Notes: generated by a model from the sequence alone, not told the origin. Counted from the stretch's first letter, positions 1-12,664 are shown. The stretch: 64,000 nucleotides of DNA from Mangifera indica (GCF_011075055.1 NC_058147.1:13020001-13084000), one strand, 5' to 3'. Program-made: numbers and translations.

Positions 1-680
1 AGTCAATATGCTTATGTGTGGAGCAGATTGGATGAGAATACGTTATAATATTAAGAAACAAGATGAGGTAGTCAATTACTTACCACAACTGCATGCTCTT
101 TAAATTAATTTTTCATTTAATTGTTGGAAATATGATTAATAACTTTCATTTATTTTTAATTTCATGAAGATGGAAGATGAAAATGAGACTACTGAGCTTA
201 TCTTGCCAGAAAAATAAAGATATAAGGTAACATAATATTTAACAGCATTTGATTCTTAATTATTGTTGTCTTTATAATGTTTAATAGTTGAGTAACTTTG
301 AGGGTGTATTTGACTTTGTTTTTTCTTCTTAATAGAATCTGATTAGGTTTTCCTTAAATGCCATCTAGTTGATGTTTTTTGATCAATCCATTAGAGCTTT
401 TTGGGTTGCAAAAGTTGTCATTGGAAAGCCATATACAATAGACTTTACAACTATTGGGGGTTGCAAAAGTTGTCATTGGCAAGAAGAGTGAGCTAGAGAA
501 GTTTGCTGGTGGACTTTACACAAGAAGTGTCGAGGTAATTAATTGATTTCCGTCCTTTGACTATCTCACTCTGCAAGATTTGACAAGTTCAATAGATAGT
601 TAATACCAAAATTTTATTGAGAAAAAATCCATTGAATAGCTTGATTATAAGCTGAAAAGATCTTCACTAGTTAGTTATGT
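1..680. other. Non-coding flank upstream of callose synthase remnant
   Basis: No convincing coding segment was found. A short direct repeat is visible: the 20-base word ggttgcaaaagttgtcattg occurs at about 405-424 and again at about 460-479. The stretch may hold decayed upstream introns or exons of the callose synthase pseudogene that becomes recognisable near position 690, but no family motif could be placed here. Confidence 0.4.
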
Positions 681-689
681 GCTGCAGTT

Positions 690-3355
690 GAATTTATTAG
701 TTCATGCTTTTCTCAAGCATCACTTTTCTTCTAGTGTTTTAACTCCATACCACACAGAGGAGGTCCTCTTCTCTTTGAAAGAGTTAGAATCACCAAATGA
801 AGATAGTGTTTCAATCCTCTCTTATTTGCAAAAGATTTTTCCATGTTTATACTTTGCTCCTATTATTTTTTACAACATTGGTTTCCTTAGAAAATTTCTC
901 CCATTGTTCTAATCGCTTTTTGGTTATAGATGAATGGAACAACTTTCTTGAGCGAGTGAGATGCCTTTGTGAAGAACTTAAAAGGATCTTATGAACTAGA
1001 AGAAGAGCTCTGCCTCTGGGCATCATATAGAGGCCAAACTTTAACTAGAACTGGTATTTAATAAGCCTCTCTGTGGGTTGTGGGTCTGTTAGTGTGGATC
1101 TGTATTACACTAGGTTATAATTCTCTACATTATTGTCCCCTGTCTTACATCAATTGACTGATACTTTGTTATGAATTAAAGTGAGAGGTATCATGTACTA
1201 CCGGAAAGTTTTGGAACTGCAGGCATTTCTTGATATGGCCCAACATGAAGGTAAATATTGCATGATAGAAATAGCAGTGCATTTGATTATTTGCTGCTCA
1301 TCCGTAATGCTTGATTCTGTGCATATTTGTTTACCTACAGATGCTCTTTCTCTATAAAATAATTGTATATTATCATGTGGTTGATTCTTGCATTACTGGG
1401 TCTGGATATTGTACCTTGTAGATTTGATGGAAGGCTATAAGGCATTTGAATTAAATATGGATGATAACAAGGGGAAAGATCATTGGTGACACAGTGTCAA
1501 GCTGTTCCTGATATGAAATTCACATATCTTGTTTCATGCCAACAATACGGTATTCACAAGCGATGTGGTGATCATCCTGTACAGGACATTCTGAGGCTGA
1601 TGACAAAGTATGTGTGCATTTAATTTCTTGTTGAATCGCTAATTGTAGTTAATTTGTACTGATCAGGACATTTTGAATTAGCAGACCATGGGGCTCATCA
1701 TAACATGTCTGAGATTAATTTATTTTGGAATCAATATTTAAGTTAATTTAACTGATTGATTTATTATTCTTGACAGGTATCCCTCACTTCGTGTAGCATA
1801 CATTGATGAGGTTGAAAAACCCAGTGAAGACAGATCAAAAAAGATCAACCAGAAGATCTATTACTCAGTTTTGGTGGAGGCTGAACCAAAGTCTATTGAT
1901 TCTCCATATCCAATTCAAAGTTTGGATGAGGTAAGCTCAAATTTATCTGTGTACAGCCATGTCACAAATTGGCAATGGCTTTTATCAATAGAGAAATCTT
2001 TTTTCTACAACTAGGTTAGATCATGGGTACGGACATCTGAATCTGTATTGAAGCATTTACTTCCATATGCATTGGAGGGACTTTCTCTTGCAACTGTTTA
2101 TTTTTCGTATTTCATATTGTTGACCTAACATTTATATACTTCTTTTCTGTTTTGTGGCTTCCAGACTGCACTAAGTGAATTTATTCTGATGCAATTGCGA
2201 TTTGCATTAGTCTTTTTCACATTCTCTCTTGGAACAAAGGCTCACTATTACGGAAGGACATTACTTCATGGAGGTGCAAAATATAGGCCTACAGGTCGTG
2301 GGTTTGTGGTCTTCCATGCCAAATTTGCCGACAATTACAGGCTTTGTTCACGTAGTCACTTTGTCAAGGGTATTGAGATGATGATCTTGCTTGTCGTGTG
2401 CCAAATATTTGGTCAATCTTATAGAGCTGCTGTCGCTTACATCTTGATCACAATTTTTATGTGGTTTACGGTAGGCACCTGACTTTTCGCTCCATTCTTA
2501 TTCAATCCTTTTGGTTTTGAGTGGTAAAAAATTGTTAATGATTGGACTCATTGGAATAAGTGGATAAGCAACCAAGGAGGTATTGGTGTGCCTCCAGAAA
2601 AGAGTTGGGAATCATGGTGGGAGGAAGAACAAGAGCATCTTCGTCATTCTGGATTGTGCGGAATTGTTGCCGAGATACTGTTATCTCTAAGATTCTTTAT
2701 CTGTCGGTATGGGCTTGTATATCATCTGAAAATTACGAAGCACACAAGAAGTTTCCCGGTATATTCTTAATGCCAAATTGTTTGGTTTATTTCTTCTTTC
2801 AGTTACCCCTTATCTTACAAATATAAATACCATAACCAACATTTTGCGCTGGTGTTTTACTTGACCACAGGTCTACAGTATATTATGGCTGGTGATCTTT
2901 CTAATATTGTTTGTGATGAAGGTAAGTACCTAGATTCTTCATATAGTTGTATGCATTTGTAGTTGTATCAGATTCATATCTAAAAGCATACCAATTTTAG
3001 GAAAAAATGCTGGTTCATGAAAGTTACAAAGGTGCTACTGTTACTGTTCAGGCAGAATAGAACTCATTCATTGGAACAAATATTTGTAAGTGATTGCCAA
3101 TAGCTTGCATATTGTGCAACATTTCTAAACTTTTTTTCAACTGTGATATACTTTTTCACAGTTGCATATTGTGATATGCAACTGTTGCATATTGCCAAAA
3201 CTCATTCATTGGAAAAAATGTGATATGCCTTTTCAACTGCACCTGTTGCATGTTGTATCTATTGGAAGGCGAAGATTCAGTGCTAATTTCCACCTCCCGT
3301 TTCAACTTATCATGGGATTGATATTTTTGACTTTTTTCTCCGTTTGGGTCGTTAA
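690..3355 (+). pseudogene. Callose synthase (GSL/CalS) pseudogene
   Basis: Callose synthases are large plasma-membrane enzymes that make beta-1,3-glucan from UDP-glucose. Exon-like blocks in the right order are seen: about 735-845 (SVLTPYHTEEV, NEDSVSIL, YLQKIFP), 930-1052 (EWNNFLERV then WASYRGQTL), 1180-1250 (YYRKVLELQAFLDMAQ), 1422-1608 (TYLVSCQQYG, DILRLMTK), 1778-1930 (YPSLRVAYIDE), 2170-2480 (HYYGRTLLHGG, YRPTGRGFVVFHAKF), 2480-2760 (GGIGVPPEKSWESWWEEEQ), 2870-2925 and 3260-3355 (IGRRRFSANFHLPFQL). Several introns look normal, but there are frameshifts (about 985 and 1486) and stops (about 2480). Between 1930 and 2170 the conserved central catalytic region, several hundred residues in intact enzymes, is absent. 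The last block shows the final membrane region of the protein. A non-functional relic, probably of the CalS1-3-like class. Confidence 0.85.
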
Positions 3356-3394
3356 ACATATATATGCTTTATCTGAACAACTCCTTTGTCTCGG

Positions 3395-3680
3395 CTCGTT
3401 CAGCATATTCGAGTCAAGCTTGTGAATAGCTCGTTAGGCTCGGATCGTTAAGCATATTCTAGCTGAGCTCACGAGTAGTGTGACTTGTTAAGCATATTCG
3501 AGTTGAGTTCGTTAACAACTTGCGAGCTAACGAGCTCAAGTACAAGCTATCTTTTCACTAGGCTCATCGAGCTCGAGCTGTGCCTTAGGCTCACATGAAC
3601 ACTCACCGACCTGAGCTGGAGCTCATTTGAGTTTGAGCTCGATTTAGTTCGGCTCGAATCTATCCCTGTCTTTGAACCGT
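3395..3680. repeat. GAGCTCG-rich degenerate repeat
   Basis: The words ggctcg, gagctc, cgagct and tgttaagcatattcgag recur many times in imperfect tandem order. Such AGCTCG-rich stretches are common at the ends of degenerate plant transposons, but no clear terminus or target duplication was seen, so the family is unassigned. Confidence 0.5.
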
Positions 3681-3837
3681 CAGAATGAAGGAGATCGGGA
3701 GTAGGTTTTTAAAATCTCGGATCGAGGAAGACAAGGTAACCTGCCTAGCTTAGTACAGTTAAAATTGGCTCGGTCAAAAATCCAACTAGTCATTCCAACC
3801 CAGATATCAACCCGAAATCCTGCTGGACTAGTTCTGA

Positions 3838-4025
3838 TCCGCCTGAACGACGGGCGCGTTACTCATGCACGCATGATAAGGCCGACAGGCGCACATTGAG
3901 CGCGTTGGTGCGTGTACAAATACTGTGCGCGCGTGACAGCGCATGTGAAGCAATTGATGCGCGTGGCTCATTTCCAGCCGTGCGCTAAAAGGAGGGTGAG
4001 TCTCGAACAACCTTGACAGGCGCTA
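3838..4025. other. GCGC/CpG-rich block
   Basis: A roughly 190-bp block with many GCGC, GCGCG and TGCGCG words in otherwise AT-rich DNA. CpG density is far above the surroundings. No coding function was recognised; the minus-strand open frame across it has no family signature. It directly follows the GAGCTCG repeat and may be part of the same old element. Confidence 0.5.
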
Positions 4026-4029
4026 AAAG

Positions 4030-5390
4030 GCTCTCATTAAAACAAGACCCAGGCTCAGGAGTATATATTCCTTTTAAATAAAAAAAATCCAATGAATTTA
4101 TTTATCAGAATGTAAAGACGAGAAGTAGTGAAGTTACCTTGCAAATCAATTGTTCCTCTTAACCTATTACCAGATTGACATAGATGTCTTAAGGATGACA
4201 AAGTTGCTAGAGCAGAAAAGTTGACATTACTGATTTAGTTTTAAAAAACATTAACTCTGTAGATGAATATCAGATGAACTCTTAATTCAATACTCGCATA
4301 ACTAATTTATTGAAAAAAAGAAGAATAGAAAATAATTTCCTGATGAAATATAATTCGTTTAGTAATTAAACAAACTCATGATTATAATTTCCGGATGAAA
4401 TATATTGATATGATCTTACCATTGGACAACACAAATTTGTCAATCTCATTTTGACAGCTTAGCAACAGTATATTTCTTCCTTGAAGATCAATGGCTCCTT
4501 TCAGTATATTTCTTCCTAATTTAGGAGTTTTAATGATGACAGCATGGCAACAGATGATAAGATGTTATTATTGAGGATGTTAAGACTTAAATCCAGAAAT
4601 TCCAAGTTATTTAAATCTGAAAATAGTCAAACAATTTCATTAGGAAAAAAAAAGAAACATTTCTTACAGCAGTTGGTCACCTTGAATATAATTGAGATGT
4701 AAGCTTAATTACCTTGAAAGTTGACAGATCCTTGTGGTTGGCTATTATAGAAGTTGTAGCCTAAACTGAGATACGTTAAGTTACTTAACCCTGATCGCCT
4801 TTCGAAACCTACATATATAAGTTGAAATTTAGTCTTCTAGGAGGGGAAAAAAAAAGGGAAATTGAAATTTTTAGCCTTATTTTAATCCGTGTATACATAT
4901 ATGTCACTCGTTTCAAAACTTAAACAAATATACTATAACAACAATTTACTTCTCCAAAATACCCCTCTTGAAATGACCCATGCAGAGATTCTCTCTTTTT
5001 CTCTCTTCTTCCTCAACTTTCAAGTGAGGACCCATGCAAAGAGATTCTCTCTCTTTTTTTCTGCAATTTTAGAACTGTACTGTGAAAAATAGAACAAGTG
5101 CTCTAGAATGGAGCCAGTGCTTCAAAAACAAAAGAAAGAAGGAAAAAACTGAAAAGTGGAACAGATTTCAGATTAAGAATGCTTCGAAGTAAGGATATAA
5201 AACAAAAAGAGTAACCCACCAAAACTTGACCACATCTACTTCATACCTTATATTAGACGCCAGCTACTAGGATGATCAAAGAAGATCATTTGGTAGGGTT
5301 TAACTAAAAGAAATGAAAGGTTGACGTTCAATCGGAAAAAAGTTACTAGTTATTACCAGAAAAAAAAAGTTACTGGAAAATAAAAAAAAG
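4030..5390. other. Intergenic AT-rich DNA, no gene seen
   Basis: No coding segment was supported. There is a local imperfect direct repeat, gacccatgca(g/a)...gattctctct, at about 4975-5005 and 5027-5062, inside a pyrimidine-rich tract. Confidence 0.5.
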
Positions 5391-5772
5391 GTTAAAAAGG
5401 GTTGGCGTGATGCCAACTTTTGGCGTTGATGCCAGACCCGTTGTTCCTAAGACATCTTATATTGGACAGACATCCCCTCTACAGGTGTCATCCTCTTGCT
5501 CTGCATACTCCCGAGAGTCACATAGGACCTCTGATAATATACATGTTTCCCTTCCATGGATGTCTACTTCTTATGCCTCTCATCCTTAAGAGCACTAGAT
5601 GGACAAGCCTACAAGACACTTGATCCATGGGACATCGTACAGTGGTGTATCATACGACCGTCTTCAACAGATCTTAATAGAACATAGAAGAGGAATCAGC
5701 TCTCAGATGCAGCAGTAATTGGACTAGCACGCTGCAATTATACGTGCAACGTGTAGAGTAGGAGCGATAAGT

Positions 5773-5889
5773 ATCAGTGTTTTGTGAGGAGATGTAATCT
5801 CATTGGCAATAACAAACATCGATGTTTCATAGGGAGATATAAGACCGATGGCAACAACAAATATCGATGCTTTGGGGGGAGATGCAAGA
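5773..5889. repeat. Short tandem repeat, about 45-bp unit (2.6 copies)
   Basis: Units begin at 5773, 5818 and 5863, each with atc(a/g)(a/g)tg.tt.....ggagat followed by a ggcaa(t/c)aacaaa segment. Copies are diverged but keep an exact 45-base spacing, a multiple of three, so this may have been a protein repeat upstream of the Ulp1-like domain. Confidence 0.55.
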
Positions 5890-6119
5890 ACTCCAGACAT
5901 CATTAAATAATCAAATTACATGACTTGAGGATTCTTATACTCTGGCATCAAGATCAGTACAGGTTATTATCCACCATACTTAATTTTTATTTCAGTTAGT
6001 TGTGTTATAAAATAATGATAAACATAAATTTTTGAACTTTTTCCAATTGGATGGCTCATTGGATGATAATGTCCAACAACAAGTGCAGGACCAACTAACA
6101 ACTGTTTAGAAGCTGATGA

Positions 6120-7175
6120 CAGCTAAAAAAGTGTCAGCTTTCGGATGTGTACTATAAAAAGGGAAACAGTTGGTAAGTCCATTCATAGATTCAACAAAGG
6201 CAAAAAATAACAAACAACCGATACCTGAGGATTGTCATCTGGACTCGTAATTGGCTAATGCCTACTCAGCGTTCTTATTGTGGTATTGTTATGCATCAGA
6301 TAATGACACTCGATGTGTCTTCCTCAGGGGACCAACTAGAATGACCACTTATATGCACAAACCATTGTGGACCCAAATTGTAACCCCAGGGCAATGGTTG
6401 GAAAACACAGTATATACCCTTCCTTTATATTTGTTCATATTAGTTATCACTTTCAACTTATGATGTAATTTATCTGTGTACACAACACATTGAAGCTTTT
6501 ATGGGAATACTCCATAAATCTTTCCCAGATGGTAACTAGCTGACTGTTTCGACATAGTTCGTTAGACTTCTCCTATAGTGCTACGATAAATTTAAACGGT
6601 TAGGTGCAAATATGGATTCTAGATCAAATCAATGGCATCTCACATCAATAGTTAATGAATTCTTTTGGCCATAGAGTAGTGTTGACAAGGTGGTGTACAA
6701 CTGTAAGTTATTTACGATATATTTGATTATTGGTACTTATTTCTCTTTATTGGTTGGCAGGTATTCATTTCCCTCAACATCGACAACCAACATTTGGTAT
6801 GTGGCATATTGGATATCAACAATTGGAAGTTGTATGTATACGACTCTACCCAATATACCACTAGCTTAAAGAGGATGAAAAAGTTAATGATGCCATATAA
6901 GACACTGACCCACCTAATGAAGGCGAGTAATTTCTATACATCAAAGGGAATTCAACTGCCAGATACTCCACCGATATTACAATATAAGTGTGTTCGTGAT
7001 GTGCTAAAATAAGATGTAGGAAGTAGAGACTGTGGCCTTTTTTTACTTATGCTTATGGAATACCTTGCCCGAGATCAGCCATTTAATTTCACATCAAAAC
7101 ATTCCAAAAGGTTAAGAAAGCGCGTGGCTATAACCATATTCCAAGGAAGGGCCCTCAGCAAGTATTTACTGTTTG
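6120..7175 (+). pseudogene. Ulp1-like C48 cysteine protease of a Mutator-like element (remnant)
   Basis: Ulp1 (C48) peptidases cleave SUMO-like proteins; transposon-borne versions have unknown roles. Recognisable pieces in order are VSPFIDSTKAK (about 6165-6200), a WL-containing linker (about 6395-6410), NIDNQHLVCGILDINNWKL (about 6777-6830), LYVYDSTQ, and SRDCGLFLLMLMEYL (about 7022-7065). The family triad His-Asp-Cys is still visible as the H in DNQHL, the D in VYDS and the C in RDCG, although the usual HW is HL. Stops and frame changes lie at about 6250, 6463 and 7012, so it cannot be translated as one protein. It faces the transposase tail to tail. The family call is fairly secure from the triad blocks; the exact start is unknown. 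Confidence 0.7.
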
Positions 7176-7489
7176 AATGAATTGGATGTCATTTTATTAT
7201 TGTTTAAATGATGTCATTTTATTATTGTTTTATTGACGTATGGTATAGGCAAAAAATCAAATATATACATAAAATGATAGGCTAACAAATAAATGTTGTG
7301 GTAATTCTATTCTACTATTTTGAACCATTGCCATCGCGTACATGTAAGGGTTTGAACATAAAAATCAATACATTAAAATTTGTACAAAACCCAATAGATA
7401 AATTACATAAAATTAAATGTGCAATATACAATTGAAATTATAATATCAAACACAATTAGAACATTAACAATGATAACCTATTCAGCTAT

Positions 7490-10071
7490 ATGGGTTGCAC
7501 CGTGACTACGACAACCTCGGCTTTGTGTGTTACTTGGTGTGCAGAATGAGCTAACCACAGGTACTGGAACTGTACTCTAACATTTCAAGCGAGTATAGCC
7601 AGGTTGATGACATCGACTATAGTATTATTGTCAAACTTCCTCTCTTTGCGAAGGTCTTCTTGCATGATTGGAAAGACGACAAAACCTTCATTGCTCTCTC
7701 ATTGGAGGATAAATCACAGACATATTTGATAGTGCCTAAGTTGATTAAACCCCTAGTGGATTAATATCTTCTTCATACACCTTACGTAAATATTCAGTAG
7801 AGTAAGATGCACTGACCTAGCCGACATAGTCTAACAGGTTATTATACCTTGTTATAGCTGAAGCGTGTGCACATAAAATCTGGGAATGTTGAAATTTCCC
7901 ACAATCACACATTCGATATAGAAGATTCATAATGAACACTTGTTGTCGTAAATCATGAACTTCGTATTGTTGCATTTTGATTGGTTTAACAACCATGTTA
8001 ACAGATTTAAACATATGTCGAGCAAGCTTGTCCTCAGCCTATGGTGTTAACAGGTGAGATCTCTCACCTGCAAAAAACAACTAAAATAAATGTGATGAAA
8101 AAATAGAAACATCATCAAAATTTTAGTCATATGAACTAGCCATGTTTCACCTATTGAAAAACCAATGTTGCATTGTGTTTAAAAAAAACTCAACCAATAT
8201 AATGATAGACAAAATACGAGTAGTCCATGTCAAAGCATTGAAGGACTCAACAATATTGGTTATTATAATTTTGTACTGTTATCCTCCAAAGTGGGCACAC
8301 GCTTATCTTTCATACCTAATGTCGATCAAATAGGCTATTGTAGCGGGATTTACTTTGGCAATTCTACTTATATTAGCTTGAAAGTTAGTAAAGTGATATG
8401 CCTTAACAGCTTTCCAAAATAGTCCTTCAATATTTTTGTTTTTTTGAACTACGAACGCATGTTACCCTTTATGTGGTAATTACAAAACCCATGATGGGCA
8501 TAAGGCATTACATTCACAACCAACGTAACTATTAAATAATGGAAATTAGAAATAATGGCCAAATCTAACAAATCACCAATGCACATGCTAAAGTATGTCA
8601 AAAAAGGCATCTATGTATCTATTTTCTCCTTGTACCCAATACCTAATGTGAGTGGGTAAATTTGATTATTACCATCTTTCACAACAACAATGAAAAGAGA
8701 CCCAAGATACTTTCCTTTTAAGTGTGAAACATCAATGCATATCACTAGGCAGTAGAATTATTGGAACCCTCTTATAGAACACCTCATACACATGAAAAAA
8801 ACTTGAACCTATTTTTTGGATTGATATCAATACGTGTCACAATTCTTGGGTTCTTAAATTCCAAATTATGACAATACTCGCATAATATACCAAAGGACTC
8901 TTCCGAAGATCCTTGTAATGCATTTATTGCATATGTTTTGGCATGTCATGCTTGCGTGTAGGACATGTCAATTTTGTACTTATCTACCATGTCTGAAATA
9001 ATTTCCTTTGGTCGATAAATGCTATCAACCACAAATATTGACTTAAGCATGTTCCCTAACAATTTTGTACCAGCTTATCGATGGTGCGACAATATTTGAT
9101 CCCGCAAACAAGTGTGGGTCTCATCCATACATCGTAAGACTCAATAGTCTCTATCTTGCTCTCTTGTTGCTTATGCCCACCATTTACATTGTGGGTGTAC
9201 ACACTTAATCTCATACTGTTTGTTATCGGAGTGACTAACCTTCTATTGAATTCCTGTCTCTAAGGCATATGTTTGAAATAATGCTTTCAATTATGCCTTG
9301 GAGTTATAAAAACCCAATACTTGTAAATGGTTACCCCTTCATATTGCCTGATTACTAATACCTACATTCTCAACATCAACAACAAGCTCAGGAACCCATT
9401 TAAATGGATTTGAATTATGGATATGACTTTGATATGCTCCAATATTCATAAAGCCATGACGTCTTGTGTTACATTCAGCCCCTCCGTTACAAGCATGACT
9501 TTGATTTCTACCAACATCTTAGCTCGAAACACCATACATGTCCTCATTAAACCCCGAGAATTCTTTGTTGTCATTATCATCATCCTTCTCCTCCTCATTA
9601 CCTTCTACTTTATAATCCTCATCCATGTTATCATCATTATCATCATCAACACCATAATTCCAACCAAACTCTTGAAAAAATTGTGGATATGCCTACTTAT
9701 CTATTGGATGATTTTCCCTTTCTTCCTCATGAACATCTTCGCCTTGTTGATTGTCCTTTCCATCAATTTAACTCTCGATAATAAACAGTTTTGTGTATCC
9801 TTGTGAACTTCTTACCATAACCATCAAAAACTCCATATCATCATTGTCTACAATCTTCTGTCGGACCAATATCACCTAGTGTAAATACGTACACATTTGA
9901 CTGACTTCGATCGAGTCTTAGACGATAGCTAATTCTTGCAATGAATCCTTCAAAATCAATATTTGTGTCAATACACATCCCTCTCTCATTCCCACCAACA
10001 TATCTTCCCATATTATCATCACCTCTAACCCATTAACCTCCATAGCGAATCTTAAATGTAACTTTTTCCAT
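7490..10071 (-). pseudogene. MuDR/MULE transposase (decayed)
   Basis: Cut-and-paste transposase of the Mutator superfamily, read from an ATG at 10071 (MEKVTFKIRYGG). In order on the minus strand: N-terminal domain; a long acidic stretch of Asp/Glu at about 9560-9670; the MULE motif PKEIISDMVDKYKI.MSY at about 8950-9010; LEFKNPRIVTRIDI at about 8830-8875; the DDE-domain start IDVSHLKGKYLGSLF near 8705-8740 with its first catalytic Asp; DGNNQIYPL at about 8660; a SWIM zinc finger CDCGKFQHSQILCAHA at about 7850-7920; and a C-terminal zinc-knuckle-like SRCHQPGYTRLKC at about 7575-7615 in which the first Cys looks lost. Several stops and frame changes interrupt it (near 10040, 9855, 8960, 7770). 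The other two DDE residues were not placed. Clearly a transposase, clearly dead. Confidence 0.8.
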
Positions 10072-10471
10072 CCTGACTAAAGATAAACCTAAAAAACATT
10101 AAAACTCCAAATTACACTATTTTACAATTTTTTCAAATTAAGCCCCAAATGCAATACCAATGAAACCAAGTTTCATACATATGTATTTATAACACATTAA
10201 ACTATCATATCATCAAGTGATGTACAAAAATTTATTAAGGTAAGGCAATAAAAAACATAAGAAAATGATAGTAGAAATTTTGTAATTTTTTATGTAACTT
10301 TCTACTAAGACAAGGAAAACAATACATACACGAGCACTAAATTGGAATAAACAAGCATAAGAAATAAAGGAATTGAGTGCAATGGAAGAAAACAAAAAAA
10401 TAAAAATAAATTCATTAGGGTTTGGGGGGTTGGCGTTAACACCAAGACTAACCCTTGGCGTTAGCACTAGC

Positions 10472-11031
10472 TGCTTTCAATAGAATTTTCCTAGCCTGTA
10501 TTTTGGTATTTTATAACCATCATTACAACATTAAACAATATTATAACAACTTTAAACAATAGAAACAACATGAAATAATAGCAATAAACAATCTAACAAT
10601 ATGAAATCACAATAAAATTAAATTTTACATGAAGTTATGAACATGAATCTACCATACTTATTTCATTTTCAATTGTTCATAAAGAAAACACATAACATAT
10701 GGGCTTAAGTCAAGACTGACCTGAATGTGGATGATTTTGCTATGAAGTCTTTGCAGCATATGTTAATTCTCTTAATAAATTTAACAATTTTTGTCTCTCC
10801 CTCCCTTGTGTTCTAGTTGAATCTTTTATAATGGTTTTCTCACGAATTTTATTGTTCAATCACGTGTCTTCTTCCATTAATATTTTATTTTTTTCATTTT
10901 TGTTATGAAAATCGCAGCTTATTGAACATTTTTGTAGACTTCTTTATTTTTTGTTTCTACCAACATATATAACTTATTAAATTTATCAGCCATGAATGAT
11001 TCTTACCTTCGTTTTTAACAAATCAAGGGAC
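10472..11031. other. AT-rich DNA, no gene seen
   Basis: Runs of A/T with a few short open frames that show no domain signature. It lies between the Mutator-like element and the copia solo LTR. Confidence 0.5.
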
Positions 11032-11036
11032 TCTAC

Positions 11037-12659
11037 TGTTAGAATATGCCCTAAAAACCAATCGCTTTAATTGGTTTTAAGGATTGTATATCTTGCATAT
11101 ACATTATTAATAAAAGAAAAGTTTTGTCATACTTCACATGTTTTCAACGTCACTTATATATATATATGTTGTAGTTGTATATTACATCCATATTAACTAC
11201 ATGCATACGACATGTGAAAGGTCCCGATGAGTTTTAATAAACGTCATCAAATCGTTCCCTGCATAGGCAATCTGTTTGGGCAATAGTATTGTATAGTGGG
11301 TGTGTGCTATATCACCACAGTATATCAATGGATGATATTAGACATGGTAGATATACACATGGGTAAACAATGGAACCATTTGATGGTTAGAGAACTGATC
11401 AAAGGTTATTCTATTATATTGTTTATCGAACGTGACCGTTGAACGATGATCACATGGGCATTAATATGTAGTCAATGATACATCATGAATCATACTAGTG
11501 TAGAGATCCTTTGACTTGAGATATCACAGTTGTGCTTCATTCCAGAACGTATGGTTCATACGACATATACCACGAGGCTAATCATGTCTCGTTCAGAAGC
11601 TGTTTTTATCATATGTTACTTGAGCGAGAGGACAAGTGATGATCATACAAGGATCCATCAGCTCGACTGCTCCCGAGTTCCCATACGAATATCGAGAAAC
11701 ATGAAAATCTAAGACACTGGTCAGTGTAGATAAAAGACCACAAGAAAAAAGTTTCGATGTGGCACGTTTTGATGTGTTACTTAATATTCGAAAAGATTAA
11801 ATATTGGATTTTGACATTCCATGAATCCAAGTTTAATAGGGATGTAATGACAGAGGGATTGGACTACATGGTAAGTATGAGTAAGAAAGGTTCATTTGAT
11901 ATTATGTGAAGCTTGTATTTCATTGTGATGTAGGGGTCATGGGACATTGCTAGATGATACCACATGATCAGTGGGAGCTTCATTTTGTAGTGGAAAATGA
12001 AGTATATCGGTTAACAACAGTTTTAGGTTATATAATAATATAATGAAACGTATCGTCCTATATAGGGCCCACGGCTATGTCACTATGAACCTTGAAGGTC
12101 ACACCTATATTTCAAAGAAGAAAATGGTGTTATGAAGTTGAAAATATTTATCCATGGTTGGCTAGCACTTTCCGAGGATAAAAATTGTGTTTTTTCGAAT
12201 AAGATTCGGAAAAAGGGCAAAATTGTCATTTTACACCTTTTAAATTGTTTAGAAAGTTAAAATGATTAATTTTGGACACAAATGAATTAACATGTGTCAA
12301 ATTCTCATTTCTCTTATGTATCCACCAATGAGAATTAAACATATGTTTTAACTTGATAATTATCAAGTTTTAATGCAATAAATATGAGAGAAAATAAAGA
12401 AAAATATACATTTTTCTTTTCTTCTTCTTCTTTGCCGGGAAAAGCTTCTCCTTTCTTCCATTTTTCTTCCTTGAATGGTGTAAGTCAAGAGATCACTTAT
12501 TTTAGTGACTCAAGCTTCCAAACTTCAAATCAAATTACAAGGTAGTTTACATGTTTCTATGTTTTATTTCTTGAAAAACCATGTAAACTTTTCAATACCA
12601 TTGTTACATATGATGTGAACATAAATTAAAAATTTTAATTTTGTTGCCAAAGTCCTTCA
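11037..12659 (+). mobile_element. Ty1/copia solo LTR with 5-bp target duplication
   Basis: The element begins TGTTAGAATATGCCC and ends CAAAGTCCTTCA, giving the TG...CA ends of an LTR. It is flanked by a perfect direct repeat TCTAC (11032-11036 and 12660-12664). No internal coding region, primer-binding site or second LTR is present, so this 1623-bp unit is a solo LTR left by recombination between two LTRs. The same family occurs as the 3' LTR at 50126 (shared landmarks: agagaac..., cctttgacttgagatatca, ggttggctag) and, inverted, near 35.6-36.6 kb. Confidence 0.85.
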
Positions 12660-12664
12660 TCTAC

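Larger units (their letters stand above)
5395..10470. mobile_element. Mutator-like element with Ulp1-like gene (decayed)
   Basis: Two diagnostic genes converge: an Ulp1-type cysteine protease remnant (+, about 6120-7175) and a MuDR-type transposase remnant (-, 10071 to about 7490). Mutator-like elements of the Kaonashi/CUMULE kind are known to carry Ulp1-like peptidase genes beside the transposase. Candidate ends are the similar GGCGTT-rich motifs at 5400-5440 (ttggcgt...ttggcgttgatgcc) and 10427-10465 (ttggcgttaac...ttggcgttagc). I could not establish true terminal inverted repeats or a 9-bp target duplication, so the boundaries are approximate. Confidence 0.6.

Noticed and set aside
9417..9806. 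129-codon plus-strand open frame rich in Ile/Leu
   Set aside because: It is the antisense of the Asp/Glu-rich stretch of the minus-strand transposase; the opposite strand shows family motifs.
5400..10465. GGCGTT motifs as true terminal inverted repeats of the Mutator-like element
   Set aside because: They look partly direct rather than inverted and no 9-bp flank was found; boundaries are left approximate.
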